From Nocardia cyriacigeorgica NBRC 100375 (GTDB lineage: Bacteria > Actinomycetota > Actinomycetes > Mycobacteriales > Mycobacteriaceae): a stretch of 56,285 bases of DNA. Below the pieces are notes generated by a model. That model saw nothing but the letters and a program-made list of their open reading frames with translations, had not been told where the DNA came from and searched no databases. The position numbers and the translations under genes are program-made. The stretch covers positions 1-56,285 of the forward strand of contig NZ_BAFY01000041.1 of NCBI RefSeq assembly GCF_000308555.1, given 5' to 3'. Below, in pieces: positions 47,823-56,285 of the stretch. Within the stretch, counting starts at the first letter, position 1; every line of letters begins with the position of its first letter.

Positions 47823-48776
47823 ATGCGGATCGGAAAATCGGCCCTGGGACCGCTGGTCCGAGGGGCAGCCCGCCTCGCTGTCATAGTGACGACCGTCGCA
47901 TTCGCGGCGATCACTCTCGCTCCCTCCGGGACGGCGCAAGTATTTCTTCCGCCACTGGCCGGTGCCAACGATTCCGGCTGCGTGCTCGCGCCGGGTCGGG
48001 AGCCGGTGCTGCTGGTACACGGCTCCGGCACCGACATCACCCGCAGTTTCGGTGTGCTGGCACCGGCCCTGCATGCCGACGGGCACTGTGTGTTCGCGGC
48101 GAATCTGGGTCAGGGACCCGCCCTGGTCGACGCGGTCAGCGGGCACGCGGGCTCCTCGGTCGGTGTCGGCCCGGTGGGTGCGGCGCTGTCCGGCCGGCCG
48201 GTCTGGGGTGTGGCCTCGATCGAGAACATGGCCGATGAACTCGCCGACGTGGTGCGCACCGTGCGCGAACGCACCGGCGCTCCGCGCCTGGCCCTGGTCG
48301 GTCATTCCACCGGCGGCACCGTGATCCGGCAGTACCTGCGCGAACGCGGCGGCGCGGACATCGCGACCGTTGTCACTCTCGGCACGCCGTATCGGGGCAC
48401 CACCTGGGACGGGCTGCGCGAGATGTATCCCGATCTCGCCTCGCTCGGACTGACCGACGCCCAGATCGCCACCCAGGTCTTCGGCACCCCTGGTGCGCAG
48501 CAGGCGGCCGGCTCGCCCGTGCTGCACCGGCTCAATGCCGGCGGCGAGACGCTGCCCGGCATCCGCTACACCGCGATCGCCTCCCGCGCCGACACGGTGA
48601 TCACCCCCACCGATACCGCCGTGCTCGCCCATCCCGACGCCGACGACCGCAATATCTGGTTGCAGGACGGCTGCCCGTCCGACAAGGCCGATCACAGCGC
48701 CATGCTCGCCGATGCCCGCGCGATCACCGCGGTGCTCAACGCCCTCGACGGCCGGGACCGCCCGCTGCCCTGCTGA
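47823..48776 (+). CDS. Secreted lipase/esterase (alpha/beta hydrolase, lipase class 2 type)
   Basis: 317 aa. Hydrophobic signal peptide (AARLAVIVTTVAFAAITLA). Oxyanion-hole segment VLLVHGSGTD, nucleophile Ser162 in GHSTGG, Asp257 in SRADTVITP and His291 in KADHSAM. This is a complete triad in the order and spacing of actinobacterial EstA/class 2 lipases. The start is 1 nt after the mycolyltransferase 2 stop, so the pair is cotranscribed and both act outside the membrane. That suggests combined remodelling of envelope or host lipids. The substrate is unknown. Confidence 0.9.
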   Translation: MRIGKSALGPLVRGAARLAVIVTTVAFAAITLAPSGTAQVFLPPLAGANDSGCVLAPGREPVLLVHGSGTDITRSFGVLAPALHADGHCVFAANLGQGPALVDAVSGHAGSSVGVGPVGAALSGRPVWGVASIENMADELADVVRTVRERTGAPRLALVGHSTGGTVIRQYLRERGGADIATVVTLGTPYRGTTWDGLREMYPDLASLGLTDAQIATQVFGTPGAQQAAGSPVLHRLNAGGETLPGIRYTAIASRADTVITPTDTAVLAHPDADDRNIWLQDGCPSDKADHSAMLADARAITAVLNALDGRDRPLPC

Positions 48777-48795
48777 GCGGCGGCAGCGGCGGCCC

Positions 48796-48807
48796 GCCCG
48801 CGCGGGC
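48796..48807. terminator. Palindromic GC hairpin between convergent genes
   Basis: GCCCGCGCGGGC, a perfect 12-bp palindrome between the lipase and DUF4442 stops. Short and without a T-run, so only a possible shared terminator. Confidence 0.3.
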
Positions 48808-49283
48808 TACTTCGGGGTGACCCAGGTGGTGATGTCGGCGTGCACGACCTCGAGGCCGTGCTTGTCGTAGATCGACACCGGCACCACCACGTCGGTGCCT
48901 TCGACGATCGAGTCGAAATCCGGGATCTCGGGCAGTTTCGCCACCGCGCGCAGTCCGGTCTCGGCCTTGGCCAGGTACTGCACGTTCATCGCTTTGGGGA
49001 TCCAGCGATGGGTGGCGGGCACGGTGGCCTCGCTGAGCATGCTCATCGCGACCTCGGCCAGATTGCACGCCGCGATGGCGTGATAGGTGCCGAGATGGTT
49101 GTGGATGCCGAACCATTTCGGCGAGGTGACCTCGCACAATCCCGGTTCCAGCCGGACGACGTTGGGCAGCACGGTGCCGAAGTAGGGCACCCGCGCGACC
49201 ATGCCGAGCGAGAACAGGGTGTGGCCCAGCCGATTGTCCGGCAGCTTCTTCCAGCCGCGGTAGGTCGCGGTCTCTTTGCTCAT
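48807..49283 (-). CDS. DUF4442 hotdog-fold thioesterase-like protein
   Basis: 158 aa. The pattern is that of the DUF4442 group of hotdog-fold proteins: WFGIHNHLGTYHAIAACNLAE (cut here by a variable link) followed by IPKAMNVQYLAKAETGLRA and a final ITTWVTPK strand. Relatives are thought to hydrolyse or bind acyl-CoA. There is no Shine-Dalgarno sequence; TAAGAT lies 6 nt before the ATG, as in leaderless actinobacterial mRNAs. A perfect inverted repeat covers this -10 element, so transcription is probably repressed by a TetR-type protein. It is divergent from the S10 operon. Confidence 0.82.
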   Translation of the reverse strand: MSKETATYRGWKKLPDNRLGHTLFSLGMVARVPYFGTVLPNVVRLEPGLCEVTSPKWFGIHNHLGTYHAIAACNLAEVAMSMLSEATVPATHRWIPKAMNVQYLAKAETGLRAVAKLPEIPDFDSIVEGTDVVVPVSIYDKHGLEVVHADITTWVTPK

Positions 49284-49286
49284 GCG

Positions 49287-49312
49287 GCTATCTTACTCTG
49301 CGGTAAGATAGC
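49287..49312 (-). promoter_or_regulatory. Operator overlapping the DUF4442 leaderless promoter
   Basis: Perfect 10-bp inverted repeat GCTATCTTAC-N6-GTAAGATAGC. Read on the minus strand, the proximal arm contains TAAGAT, a full TANNNT -10 element positioned for a start at the A of the ATG. Arm length and spacer suit a TetR-type dimer. Confidence 0.6.
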
Positions 49313-49372
49313 TCGGTAGTAGGCTGCGACGGTGCACGTCAGCCCGGTTTTCCCGGGCGCGGCGACCCCGAT

Positions 49373-49401
49373 TTGATCGGGCTGGGGGGTTCGGGCATAC
49401 T
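49373..49401 (+). promoter_or_regulatory. Candidate S10 operon promoter
   Basis: TTGATC (49373-49378) and CATACT (49396-49401) with a 17-bp spacer. The start would be near 49408, giving a leader of about 340 nt before rpsJ. A GCCCGG-TTTTC-CCGGGC hairpin (49342-49358) lies just upstream. Confidence 0.45.
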
Positions 49402-49600
49402 GTTCGGGTTGCCTTGCACCGGGCCGTGCCCGTTTCCGTGAAACGGTTGGTCGGGCGGGGCAGGCAGTACCAAATCGTGTACCTCACCGTTTTCGGTGTG
49501 GGTACGTCCGGGACAGTGTTCCGAGCCTGACATGGAGTGAATTCCGGGGCCGAGGAATGAGCGGGCGGGCGACACGCCCGACCGCGTGGACCGGAGAACC

Positions 49601-49654
49601 ATGACAGATGAACAGCGGCGAAGACTGGGTGCGTCCCGGTCGTGGTCTCCCTGA
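49601..49654 (+). CDS. Candidate 17-aa leader peptide (uORF 1)
   Basis: ATG with GGAGA 3 nt before it, 17 codons, 4 Arg (three consecutive), stop TGA at 49652-49654. The reading frame runs through the left arms of the 49619-49664 structure and stops in the inner loop. Ribosome occupancy would therefore unfold it, as in attenuation systems. A chance ORF is equally possible. Confidence 0.35.
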   Translation: MTDEQRRRLGASRSWSP

Positions 49655-49682
49655 GACGTCTTCGTGTGTTCGGACTGTGCCA

Positions 49683-49745
49683 ATGAGGGTGGTACGGAAG
49701 CCCAGCTTCCGGATCACGAACGAAAGCGGAGAAAAGGACACTTAG
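49683..49745 (+). CDS. Candidate 20-aa uORF abutting rpsJ (uORF 2)
   Basis: ATG at 49683, stop TAG at 49743-49745, one nucleotide before the rpsJ GTG. It spans the 49695-49711 hairpin. No good Shine-Dalgarno is seen, so it would matter only as a coupling element. Confidence 0.25.
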   Translation: MRVVRKPSFRITNESGEKDT

Positions 49746-49746
49746 C

Positions 49747-50052
49747 GTGGCGGGACAGAAGATCCGCATCAGGCTCAAGGCCTATGACCACGAGGCGATC
49801 GACGCGTCTGCGCGCAAGATCGTCGAGACGGTGACCCGCACTGGGGCCCGGGTCGTCGGGCCGGTGCCGTTGCCGACCGAAAAGAACGTGTACTGCGTCA
49901 TCCGTTCGCCGCACAAGTACAAGGACTCGCGCGAGCACTTCGAGATGCGTACGCACAAGCGGCTGATCGACATCCTCGACCCGACGCCGAAGACGGTCGA
50001 CGCGCTCATGCGTATCGACCTGCCGGCCAGCGTCGACGTCAACATTCAGTGA
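49747..50052 (+). CDS. rpsJ: 30S ribosomal protein S10
   Basis: 101 aa, usual length. GTG start at 49747 with an AAGGA-type site about 9 nt upstream. Sequence [19 protein letters not shown] at the start, with [19 protein letters not shown] and [10 protein letters not shown] at the end, is diagnostic. S10 is part of the 30S head and also of NusB-S10 antitermination complexes. First gene of the operon. Confidence 0.98.
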   Translation: MAGQKIRIRLKAYDHEAIDASARKIVETVTRTGARVVGPVPLPTEKNVYCVIRSPHKYKDSREHFEMRTHKRLIDILDPTPKTVDALMRIDLPASVDVNIQ

Positions 50053-50066
50053 CGGGGACTCGAGAC

Positions 50067-50732
50067 ATGACTGATAACAAGAACAGGCCAGCGGCCGGCA
50101 TCCTGGGCACCAAGCTCGGCATGACCCAGGTGTTCGACGAGAAGAACCGCGTCGTCCCGGTGACCGTCATCAAGGCCGGACCGAACGTCGTCACCCAGAT
50201 CCGCACCGAAGAGCGCGACGGCTACAGCGCCGTGCAGCTCGCCTTCGGCGCGATCGACCCGCGCAAGGTGAACAAGCCGGTCTCCGGCCAGTTCGCCAAG
50301 GCCGGCGTCACCCCGCGTCGGCACATCGCGGAGATCCGCGTCGCCGACGCCTCCTCCTTCGAGGTCGGCCAGGAGCTTTCCGCCGACGTCTTCGAAGAGG
50401 GCACCTACGTCGACGTCACCGGCACCAGCAAGGGCAAGGGCTTCGCCGGCACCATGAAGCGCCACGGCTTCCGTGGCCAGGGTGCCTCCCACGGTGCGCA
50501 GGCCGTGCACCGTCGCCCGGGTTCCATCGGTGGCTGCGCCACCCCCGGCCGCGTGTTCAAGGGCATGCGCATGTCGGGCCGCATGGGTAACGACCGCGTC
50601 ACCACGCAGAACCTCTCGGTTCACAAGGTGGACGCCGAGAACGGCCTGCTGCTGATCAAGGGTGCGATCCCGGGTCGCAAGGGCGGCGTCGTGATCGTCA
50701 AGAGCGCCGTGAAGGGTGGTGCGCACGCATGA
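50067..50732 (+). CDS. rplC: 50S ribosomal protein L3
   Basis: 221 aa from ATG 50067, 14 nt after rpsJ; the frame opens slightly earlier but the L3 sequence ([15 protein letters not shown]) supports this start. The central loop [22 protein letters not shown] reaches the peptidyl-transferase centre in known ribosomes (listed here as adjoining segments [10 protein letters not shown] and [12 protein letters not shown]). The stop overlaps the rplD start by 4 nt. Confidence 0.97.
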   Translation: MTDNKNRPAAGILGTKLGMTQVFDEKNRVVPVTVIKAGPNVVTQIRTEERDGYSAVQLAFGAIDPRKVNKPVSGQFAKAGVTPRRHIAEIRVADASSFEVGQELSADVFEEGTYVDVTGTSKGKGFAGTMKRHGFRGQGASHGAQAVHRRPGSIGGCATPGRVFKGMRMSGRMGNDRVTTQNLSVHKVDAENGLLLIKGAIPGRKGGVVIVKSAVKGGAHA

Positions 50733-51409
50733 GCGCTGTGAGCACTGAGAAGAAGACCAACCTGACCCTGCCGGTCAAGGAACTGGGTGGCAAGACCAAC
50801 GGCACCGTCGAACTCCCCGCGGAGATCTTCGACACCACCGCCAACATCGCGCTGATGCACCAGGTGGTCGTTGCCCAGCTCGCCGCCGCGCGTCAGGGCA
50901 CGCACTCCACCAAGACCCGCGGTGAAGTCCGCGGTGGTGGCAAGAAGCCGTACCGGCAGAAGGGCACCGGCCGCGCCCGTCAGGGCTCGACCCGCGCGCC
51001 GCAGTTCGCCGGCGGTGGCACCGTGCACGGCCCGAAGCCGCGCGACTACAGCCAGCGGACCCCGAAGAAGATGATCCGCGCCGCGCTGCGCGGAGCACTG
51101 TCGGACCGCGCGCGCAACGAGCGGATCCACGTGATCAGCGAACTGGTCGCGGGCCAGACCCCGTCGACCAAGACCGCGAAGACCTTCCTGTCCGAGCTGT
51201 CGGACCGGAAGAAGTTCCTGGTCGTGCTCGGTCGCGAGGACATCGCGGCCTGGAAGAGCGTGCAGAACCTCGAGTTCGTGCACCCAATCGCGCCGGATCA
51301 GCTCAACACCTACGACGTGCTGGAAAGCGACGAAGTCGTGTTCAGCGTCGAGGCCCTCAACGCCTTCGTGCACGGGCCGGCTGAGGCGGCACAGGAGGAG
51401 AGCAAGTGA
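50729..51409 (+). CDS. rplD: 50S ribosomal protein L4
   Basis: 226 aa. The extended exit-tunnel loop ([19 protein letters not shown], then [16 protein letters not shown]) and [13 protein letters not shown] are typical. In several bacteria L4 represses its own operon through the leader; whether it does so here is not known. ATGA overlap with rplC, GTGA overlap with rplW. Confidence 0.97.
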   Translation: MSAVSTEKKTNLTLPVKELGGKTNGTVELPAEIFDTTANIALMHQVVVAQLAAARQGTHSTKTRGEVRGGGKKPYRQKGTGRARQGSTRAPQFAGGGTVHGPKPRDYSQRTPKKMIRAALRGALSDRARNERIHVISELVAGQTPSTKTAKTFLSELSDRKKFLVVLGREDIAAWKSVQNLEFVHPIAPDQLNTYDVLESDEVVFSVEALNAFVHGPAEAAQEESK

Positions 51410-51711
51410 CCACCATCGCCGACCCCCGCGACATCCTGCTTGCGCCGGTCATCTCGGAGAAGTCCTACGGGCTGATCGAGGAAGGTACCTACACCTTCCT
51501 GGTGCACCCGGACTCGAACAAGACGCAGATCAAGATCGCCGTCGAGAAGGTCTTCGGCGTCAAGGTCACCAGCGTCAACACCGCCAACCGTCAGGGCAAG
51601 CGCAAGCGGACCCGCTTCGGTTACGGCAAGCGCAAGAACACCAAGCGCGCGCTCGTGACCATCTCGGCCGACAGCAAGCCCATCGAGATCTTCGGAGGCC
51701 CGGTCGCGTAA
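51406..51711 (+). CDS. rplW: 50S ribosomal protein L23
   Basis: 101 aa, GTG start overlapping the rplD stop. [18 protein letters not shown] and [16 protein letters not shown] identify L23, the tunnel-exit protein that docks trigger factor and signal recognition particle. Confidence 0.97.
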   Translation: MTTIADPRDILLAPVISEKSYGLIEEGTYTFLVHPDSNKTQIKIAVEKVFGVKVTSVNTANRQGKRKRTRFGYGKRKNTKRALVTISADSKPIEIFGGPVA

Positions 51712-51744
51712 GCGCCTGGGAATCCAGAAAGCAGAGAAGAACTC

Positions 51745-52581
51745 ATGGCAATCCGTAAGTACAAGCCGACAACCCCGGGCCGCCGCGGGTCGTCTGTCTC
51801 GGACTTCGCCGAGATCACCCGGTCGACCCCCGAGAAGTCGCTGATCCGTCCGCTCACCAAGAGCGGTGGTCGTAACGCCCACGGCCGCATCACCACCCGG
51901 CACCGCGGTGGCGGTCACAAGCGGGCCTACCGTCTGATCGACTTCCGTCGCCTGGACAAGGACGGCATCCCGGCCAAGGTCGCGCACATCGAGTACGACC
52001 CCAACCGGACCGCGAACATCGCGCTGCTGCACTACCGCGACGGCGAGAAGCGCTACATCATCGCCCCCAAGGGCGTGACGCAGGGCACCCCGATCGAGTC
52101 CGGCCCCACCGCCGACATCAAGCCGGGTAACAACCTGCCGCTGCGCAACATCCCCACCGGTACCACCATCCACGCGGTGGAGCTGCGTCCCGGCGGCGGT
52201 GCCAAGCTGGCCCGTTCGGCCGGTATGAGCATCCAGCTGCTGGGTAAGGAAGGCCCCTACGCCACGCTGCGTATGCCCTCCGGTGAGATCCGCCGCGTCG
52301 ACGTGCGCTGCCGCGCCACCGTCGGCGAGGTCGGCAACGCCGAGCAGTCGAACATCAACTGGGGCAAGGCCGGCCGCATGCGCTGGAAGGGTCGCCGTCC
52401 CACGGTCCGTGGTGTCGTCATGAACCCGGTCGACCACCCGCACGGTGGTGGTGAGGGCAAGACCTCCGGTGGTCGCCACCCGGTCTCGCCGTGGGGCCAG
52501 CCGGAAGGCCGCACCCGCAAGCCCAACCGTCCGAGCGACAAGCTCATCGTCCGCCGCCGTAAGACCGGCAAGAAGCGCTGA
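51745..52581 (+). CDS. rplB: 50S ribosomal protein L2
   Basis: 278 aa, normal length. [14 protein letters not shown] near the N-terminus and [15 protein letters not shown] near the C-terminus, the latter carrying the conserved His implicated in peptidyl transfer. 33-nt gap after rplW with an AGAGAAG site. Confidence 0.98.
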   Translation: MAIRKYKPTTPGRRGSSVSDFAEITRSTPEKSLIRPLTKSGGRNAHGRITTRHRGGGHKRAYRLIDFRRLDKDGIPAKVAHIEYDPNRTANIALLHYRDGEKRYIIAPKGVTQGTPIESGPTADIKPGNNLPLRNIPTGTTIHAVELRPGGGAKLARSAGMSIQLLGKEGPYATLRMPSGEIRRVDVRCRATVGEVGNAEQSNINWGKAGRMRWKGRRPTVRGVVMNPVDHPHGGGEGKTSGGRHPVSPWGQPEGRTRKPNRPSDKLIVRRRKTGKKR

Positions 52582-52596
52582 AGGAGGAGGTAAGAA

Positions 52597-52878
52597 ATGC
52601 CACGCAGCCTCAAGAAGGGCCCGTTCGTCGACGACCACCTCCAAGCGAAGGTGGACGTGCAGAACGACAAGGGCACCAAGCAGGTCATCAAGACCTGGTC
52701 GCGTCGTTCGACCATCACCCCGGATTTCATCGGTCACACCTTCGCCGTCCACGACGGTCGCAAGCACGTGCCGGTGTTCGTCTCGGAGAACATGGTCGGG
52801 CACAAGCTCGGTGAGTTCGCGCCGACCAGGACGTTCAAGAGCCACGTCAAGGAAGACCGGAAGAGCAAGCGGCGATGA
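52597..52878 (+). CDS. rpsS: 30S ribosomal protein S19
   Basis: 93 aa. [15 protein letters not shown] and [18 protein letters not shown] are signature segments; S19 lies in the 30S head near the A site. The ribosome-binding site AAGGAGGAGG (52581-52590) is a near-perfect anti-Shine-Dalgarno match, the strongest in the operon, and its first base is the last base of the rplB stop. Confidence 0.98.
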   Translation: MPRSLKKGPFVDDHLQAKVDVQNDKGTKQVIKTWSRRSTITPDFIGHTFAVHDGRKHVPVFVSENMVGHKLGEFAPTRTFKSHVKEDRKSKRR

Positions 52879-53276
52879 CGACCACTGAGACTCAGAACCC
52901 CACTGCCCGGGCGACCGCCAAGCACGTGCGCGTCACCCCGATGAAGGCTCGTCGCGTCGTGGACCTGGTCCGCGGCAAGCGGGTCGAAGACGCTCTGGCG
53001 ATCCTGAAGTTCGCGCCGCAGGCCGCGAGCGAACCGGTCGCCAAGGTCGTGGCGAGCGCCGCGGCGAACGCCGAGAACAACCTCGGCCTCAACCCCGACA
53101 CGCTGGTGATCTCGACGGCCTACGTCGACGAGGGCGCCACCATGAAGCGTTTCCAGCCGCGGGCCCAGGGCCGCGCGTTCCGGATCCGCAAGCGCACCAG
53201 CCACATCACCATCGAGGTCGAGAGCGTGCCCACTGCCGGCGCCACTCGTAGCCGCCGGAAGGGAGGGGCAAAGTAA
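52875..53276 (+). CDS. rplV: 50S ribosomal protein L22
   Basis: 133 aa, ATGA overlap with rps[21 protein letters not shown] and the beta-hairpin [20 protein letters not shown] identify L22, which lines the exit tunnel with L4. The N-terminal extension of about 10 residues and the basic C-terminal tail are ordinary for actinobacteria. Confidence 0.97.
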   Translation: MTTTETQNPTARATAKHVRVTPMKARRVVDLVRGKRVEDALAILKFAPQAASEPVAKVVASAAANAENNLGLNPDTLVISTAYVDEGATMKRFQPRAQGRAFRIRKRTSHITIEVESVPTAGATRSRRKGGAK

Positions 53277-54074
<798 letters not shown>

Positions 54075-54077
54075 CGC

Positions 54078-54494
54078 ATGCTGATGCCTCGCAAGGTCAA
54101 GCACCGCAAGCAGCATCACCCGAGCCGGTCCGGTATGGCCAAGGGCGGCACCTCGGTGGCGTTCGGTGAGTTCGGTATCCAGGCGCTCGAGCCTGCGTAC
54201 GTCACCAACCGGCAGATCGAGTCGGCGCGTATCGCGATGACCCGCCACATCAAGCGTGGCGGCAAGATCTGGATCAACATCTACCCGGATCGCCCGCTCA
54301 CCAAGAAGCCTGCCGAAACCCGCATGGGTTCCGGTAAGGGTTCGCCGGAGTGGTGGGTCGCGAACGTCAAGCCCGGCCGCGTGATGTTCGAAATGTCTTA
54401 CCCCAACGAGGAGATTGCTCGTGAGGCCCTGCGCCGCGCGATGCACAAGCTCCCCATGAAGTGCAGGATCGTGACCAGGGAGGAGCAGTTCTGA
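54078..54494 (+). CDS. rplP: 50S ribosomal protein L16
   Basis: 138 aa. [20 protein letters not shown] is the family N-terminus, which fixes the ATG at 54078 rather than the one at 54084. [21 protein letters not shown] is the conserved core contacting the A-site tRNA region (given here minus its last residue, [10 protein letters not shown] and [10 protein letters not shown]). The stop overlaps the rpmC start by 1 nt. Confidence 0.97.
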   Translation: MLMPRKVKHRKQHHPSRSGMAKGGTSVAFGEFGIQALEPAYVTNRQIESARIAMTRHIKRGGKIWINIYPDRPLTKKPAETRMGSGKGSPEWWVANVKPGRVMFEMSYPNEEIAREALRRAMHKLPMKCRIVTREEQF

Positions 54495-54733
54495 TGGCTA
54501 CCGGAACACCGGCCGCAGAGCTCCGTGAGCTCACCGAAGAGGAGCTCGTCGCCCGCCTGCGCGAGTCGAAGGAAGAGCTGTTCAACCTGCGCTTCCAGAT
54601 GGCGACGGGACAGTTGGACAACAACCGTCGTCTGCGTGTGGTGCGTCACGAGATCGCGCGTATCTACACGGTCATGCGTGAGCGCGAGCTCGGTCTGGCC
54701 ACCGGACCCGCTGGTAAGGGAGATGCGGCATGA
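54494..54733 (+). CDS. rpmC: 50S ribosomal protein L29
   Basis: 79 aa from ATG 54494, in a TGATG overlap with rplP. Helical hairpin [20 protein letters not shown] (20 residues) and [14 protein letters not shown] are typical. L29 sits next to L23 at the tunnel exit. Confidence 0.96.
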   Translation: MATGTPAAELRELTEEELVARLRESKEELFNLRFQMATGQLDNNRRLRVVRHEIARIYTVMRERELGLATGPAGKGDAA

Positions 54734-55002
54734 GCGAAAAAGTGGAAGGACAGCGCAACAGCCGCAAGGTTCGTACCGGCTACGTTGTCTCGGACAAGAT
54801 GAACAAGACGATCGTCGTCGAGCTGGAAGACCGTAACCGGCACCCGCTCTACGGCAAGATCATTCGCACCACCTCCAAGGTGAAGGCGCACGACGAGAAC
54901 GAGATCGCCGGCATCGGCGACCGCGTTCAGCTGATGGAGACCCGTCCGCTGTCGGCCACCAAGCGCTGGCGTCTGGTCGAGGTCCTGGAGAAGGCCAAGT
55001 AA
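54730..55002 (+). CDS. rpsQ: 30S ribosomal protein S17
   Basis: 90 aa, ATGA overlap with rpm[20 protein letters not shown] and [20 protein letters not shown] are diagnostic of S17, a primary 16S rRNA-binding protein. Last gene of the operon; rplN does not follow, so the spc operon is separate here. Confidence 0.97.
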   Translation: MSEKVEGQRNSRKVRTGYVVSDKMNKTIVVELEDRNRHPLYGKIIRTTSKVKAHDENEIAGIGDRVQLMETRPLSATKRWRLVEVLEKAK

Positions 55003-55028
55003 GCCCTTCTCCTCGGCTCGAAGTCGCG

Positions 55029-55060
55029 AAGGCCCGCTTCCGTCACCGGAAGCGGGCCTT
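55029..55060 (+). terminator. S10 operon terminator
   Basis: Perfect 14-bp stem (55029-55042 with 55047-55060, AAGGCCCGCTTCCG and its complement) with a TCAC loop, followed by CGTCGTTT, 26 nt after the rpsQ stop. Confidence 0.9.
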
Positions 55061-55156
55061 CGTCGTTTCCGGCGGCGAATGTGATGAAGCCGAAACATGA
55101 TTCGCCGGTTGCCGGTTTGGCGTGTCGCGGGTATTGGGGGCTAACGTGAACGGGCT

Positions 55157-55750
55157 ATGAGGGATGCTGCGACGACGACATCGGGAGCCTGGCGGATCGA
55201 CGACGGCACGGGGGTGATGTTCCGGGACGCAACCGTGGCGTGGGCTCTGGCCGCGCACGAGGTGCTCGCCGAAACCGCCACCGGCTACGGGCATTTCGTG
55301 ACGGTCAAGGAATTGGCCGAGCGGGTGCAGACCATGGCGGGAGTGCGCACCGACGCACCGACGCGCACCTGGATCGACGCGATCCTGCGCAAGGTCGCGC
55401 GCCGCTGCCACACCGCGGGCGAGCCGCCGCTGACGGCACTGTGCGTCAAGCAGAACCTCAAGGTCAGCGACAGCTACAAGTACGTCCTCGAACTCGCCGA
55501 TCTCCCCATCCCCGCCGATATCGAATCGCATGCCGCCTACGCCCGTTGGGCCTGCTACGCCGCCTACGGCGCGGATGTGCCTGCCGACGGCGGTATTCCA
55601 CCGCTCGTCCCGCGGGGTGGAACGGCTCGGCGCAGCGGCAGCAGCAGCACCCGGACCGTCGCCGCGAAGCCCGATCCGGACAGCCGCACCGTGGTGTGCT
55701 CGAGCTGCTTCATCCAGTTGCCCGCCACCGGCATCTGCGAGCACTGCTGA
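55157..55750 (+). CDS. Conserved hypothetical protein with C-terminal zinc ribbon
   Basis: 197 aa, function not recognised. The N-terminal ~110 residues look like a helical, possibly winged-helix domain (FVTVKELAERVQTMAGVRTD, then TWIDAILRKVARRC). A low-complexity Gly/Ser/Arg/Thr linker follows. The protein ends in Cys181-x-x-Cys184-x9-Cys194-x-x-Cys197, a compact zinc-ribbon pattern with the last Cys as the final residue. It is separated from the S10 operon by the terminator and expressed independently. A DNA- or RNA-associated role is only an inference from the architecture. Confidence 0.7.
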   Translation: MRDAATTTSGAWRIDDGTGVMFRDATVAWALAAHEVLAETATGYGHFVTVKELAERVQTMAGVRTDAPTRTWIDAILRKVARRCHTAGEPPLTALCVKQNLKVSDSYKYVLELADLPIPADIESHAAYARWACYAAYGADVPADGGIPPLVPRGGTARRSGSSSTRTVAAKPDPDSRTVVCSSCFIQLPATGICEHC

Positions 55751-55844
55751 ACCTGCCGTCCTCGGGCAGGATGGAACGCGGTCGCCACCGGCGGCCGCGT
55801 TCGCGTTTCGCGCGTGCGCTCCCACGACACGGACGGGTGTGATC

Positions 55845-56285
55845 ATGCGATTCGGAATGTTCGTTCCGCAGGGGTGGCGGCTGGACCTGGTCGGGATCGA
55901 GCCGCGACGCCAGTGGCCGCTCATCCGCGAGTTCGCCCAGCGAGCCGACGCGGGCACGGAGTGGGAATCGCTGTGGGTCTACGACCATTTCCATACCGTG
56001 CCGGTGCCCACCGACGAGGCCACCCATGAGGCGTGGTCGCTGGTCTCGGCGCTCGGCGCGGTGACCGACCGGATCCGGCTCGGTCAGATGTGCACCGCGA
56101 TGAGCTACCGCAATCCGGCCTATCTGGCCAAGGTGGCCGCGACCGCGGACGTCATCTCGGGCGGCCGGATCGAGATGGGGATCGGCGGCGGCTGGTACGA
56201 GCACGAGTGGCGCGCCTACGGCTACGGGTTTCCGCCGGCGCGCGAGCGGCTGGGGCGTTGCGCGAGGGTGTGCAGATCTTCCGGC
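55845..56285 (+). CDS. LLM class F420-dependent oxidoreductase (3' partial, apparent frameshift)
   Basis: ATG at 55845; the gene runs off the window. MRFGMFVPQGWRLDLVGI, then ESLWVYDHFHTVP, DRIRLGQMCTAMSYRNPAYL and GGRIEMGIGGGWYEHEW, are classic luciferase-like (TIM-barrel) F420-dependent oxidoreductase segments. After ARERLG (about 56255) the frame changes to nonsense (CARVCRSSG), while the +1 frame continues as LREGVQIFR, the expected family sequence. One base therefore seems to be missing near 56253-56258. Either a sequencing error or a true pseudogene. Confidence 0.75.
   Translation, partial: MRFGMFVPQGWRLDLVGIEPRRQWPLIREFAQRADAGTEWESLWVYDHFHTVPVPTDEATHEAWSLVSALGAVTDRIRLGQMCTAMSYRNPAYLAKVAATADVISGGRIEMGIGGGWYEHEWRAYGYGFPPARERLGRCARVCRSSG

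Larger units (their letters stand above)
49408..49746 (+). other. Structured 5' leader of the S10 operon
   Basis: Gene-free apart from short candidate uORFs, but rich in self-complementary segments. These are 49479-49505 (two 5-bp stems, TTTT loop); 49566-49580 (CGGGCG-ACA-CGCCCG); 49619-49664 (outer stem CGAAGAC/GTCTTCG enclosing GTCTC-CCT-GAGAC); and 49695-49711 (CGGAAGC-CCA-GCTTCCG). From family knowledge, S10 operons are often feedback-regulated through leader RNA. I recognise no known leader class here. Confidence 0.5.

Overview
The window is high-GC DNA from a mycolic-acid-containing actinomycete, most likely Nocardia or a close relative. The evidence is the very high G+C at third codon positions, two secreted antigen-85-type mycolyltransferases, frequent 4-nt start/stop overlaps, and an actinobacterial-type S10 ribosomal operon. 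The genus is an inference.

Left two thirds (1-36203, + strand): three giant non-ribosomal peptide synthetase (NRPS) genes. NRPS-1 (cut by the window edge) reads ...A-T / C-A(Thr)-T / C and then ends in a truncated, motif-less half adenylation domain (A*). NRPS-2 is A-T / C-A-T / C-A-T / C-A(Thr)-T-TE. NRPS-3 is A-T / C-A-T / C-A-T / C-A-T-E(degenerate) / C-A-T-TE. NRPS-2 and NRPS-3 both begin with an adenylation domain behind the same Arg-rich leader. They carry the same specificity codes in the same order in modules 1-3, then diverge, and each ends in its own thioesterase. NRPS-1 ends in a condensation domain that needs an A-T supplied in trans. The layout therefore looks like one upstream line that could feed either of two parallel downstream synthetases. 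This is the most unusual system in the window. No MbtH-like gene or tailoring enzyme lies in the visible part.

Middle (36.4-49.3 kb): cell-envelope and lipid genes. They are a mycolyltransferase; a minus-strand enoyl-CoA hydratase and SDR pair divergent from a tandem two-domain TetR regulator; a minus-strand aldehyde dehydrogenase; a DrrABC-like ABC exporter in three overlapping genes; a lycopene cyclase; a second mycolyltransferase with a secreted lipase 1 nt downstream; and a DUF4442 thioesterase-like protein. Two of these enzymes lack catalytic residues: the SDR has Ala/Ala in place of YxxxK, and the aldehyde dehydrogenase has Ala in place of the nucleophilic Cys.

Right end (49.3-56.3 kb): a structured leader with candidate upstream ORFs, then rpsJ-rplC-rplD-rplW-rplB-rpsS-rplV-rpsC-rplP-rpmC-rpsQ in the canonical order, closed by a perfect 14-bp-stem terminator. 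After it come a zinc-ribbon protein of unknown function and the start of a luciferase-like F420-dependent oxidoreductase with an apparent 1-nt frameshift just before the window ends. No tRNA, rRNA, CRISPR array, insertion sequence or prophage was seen.
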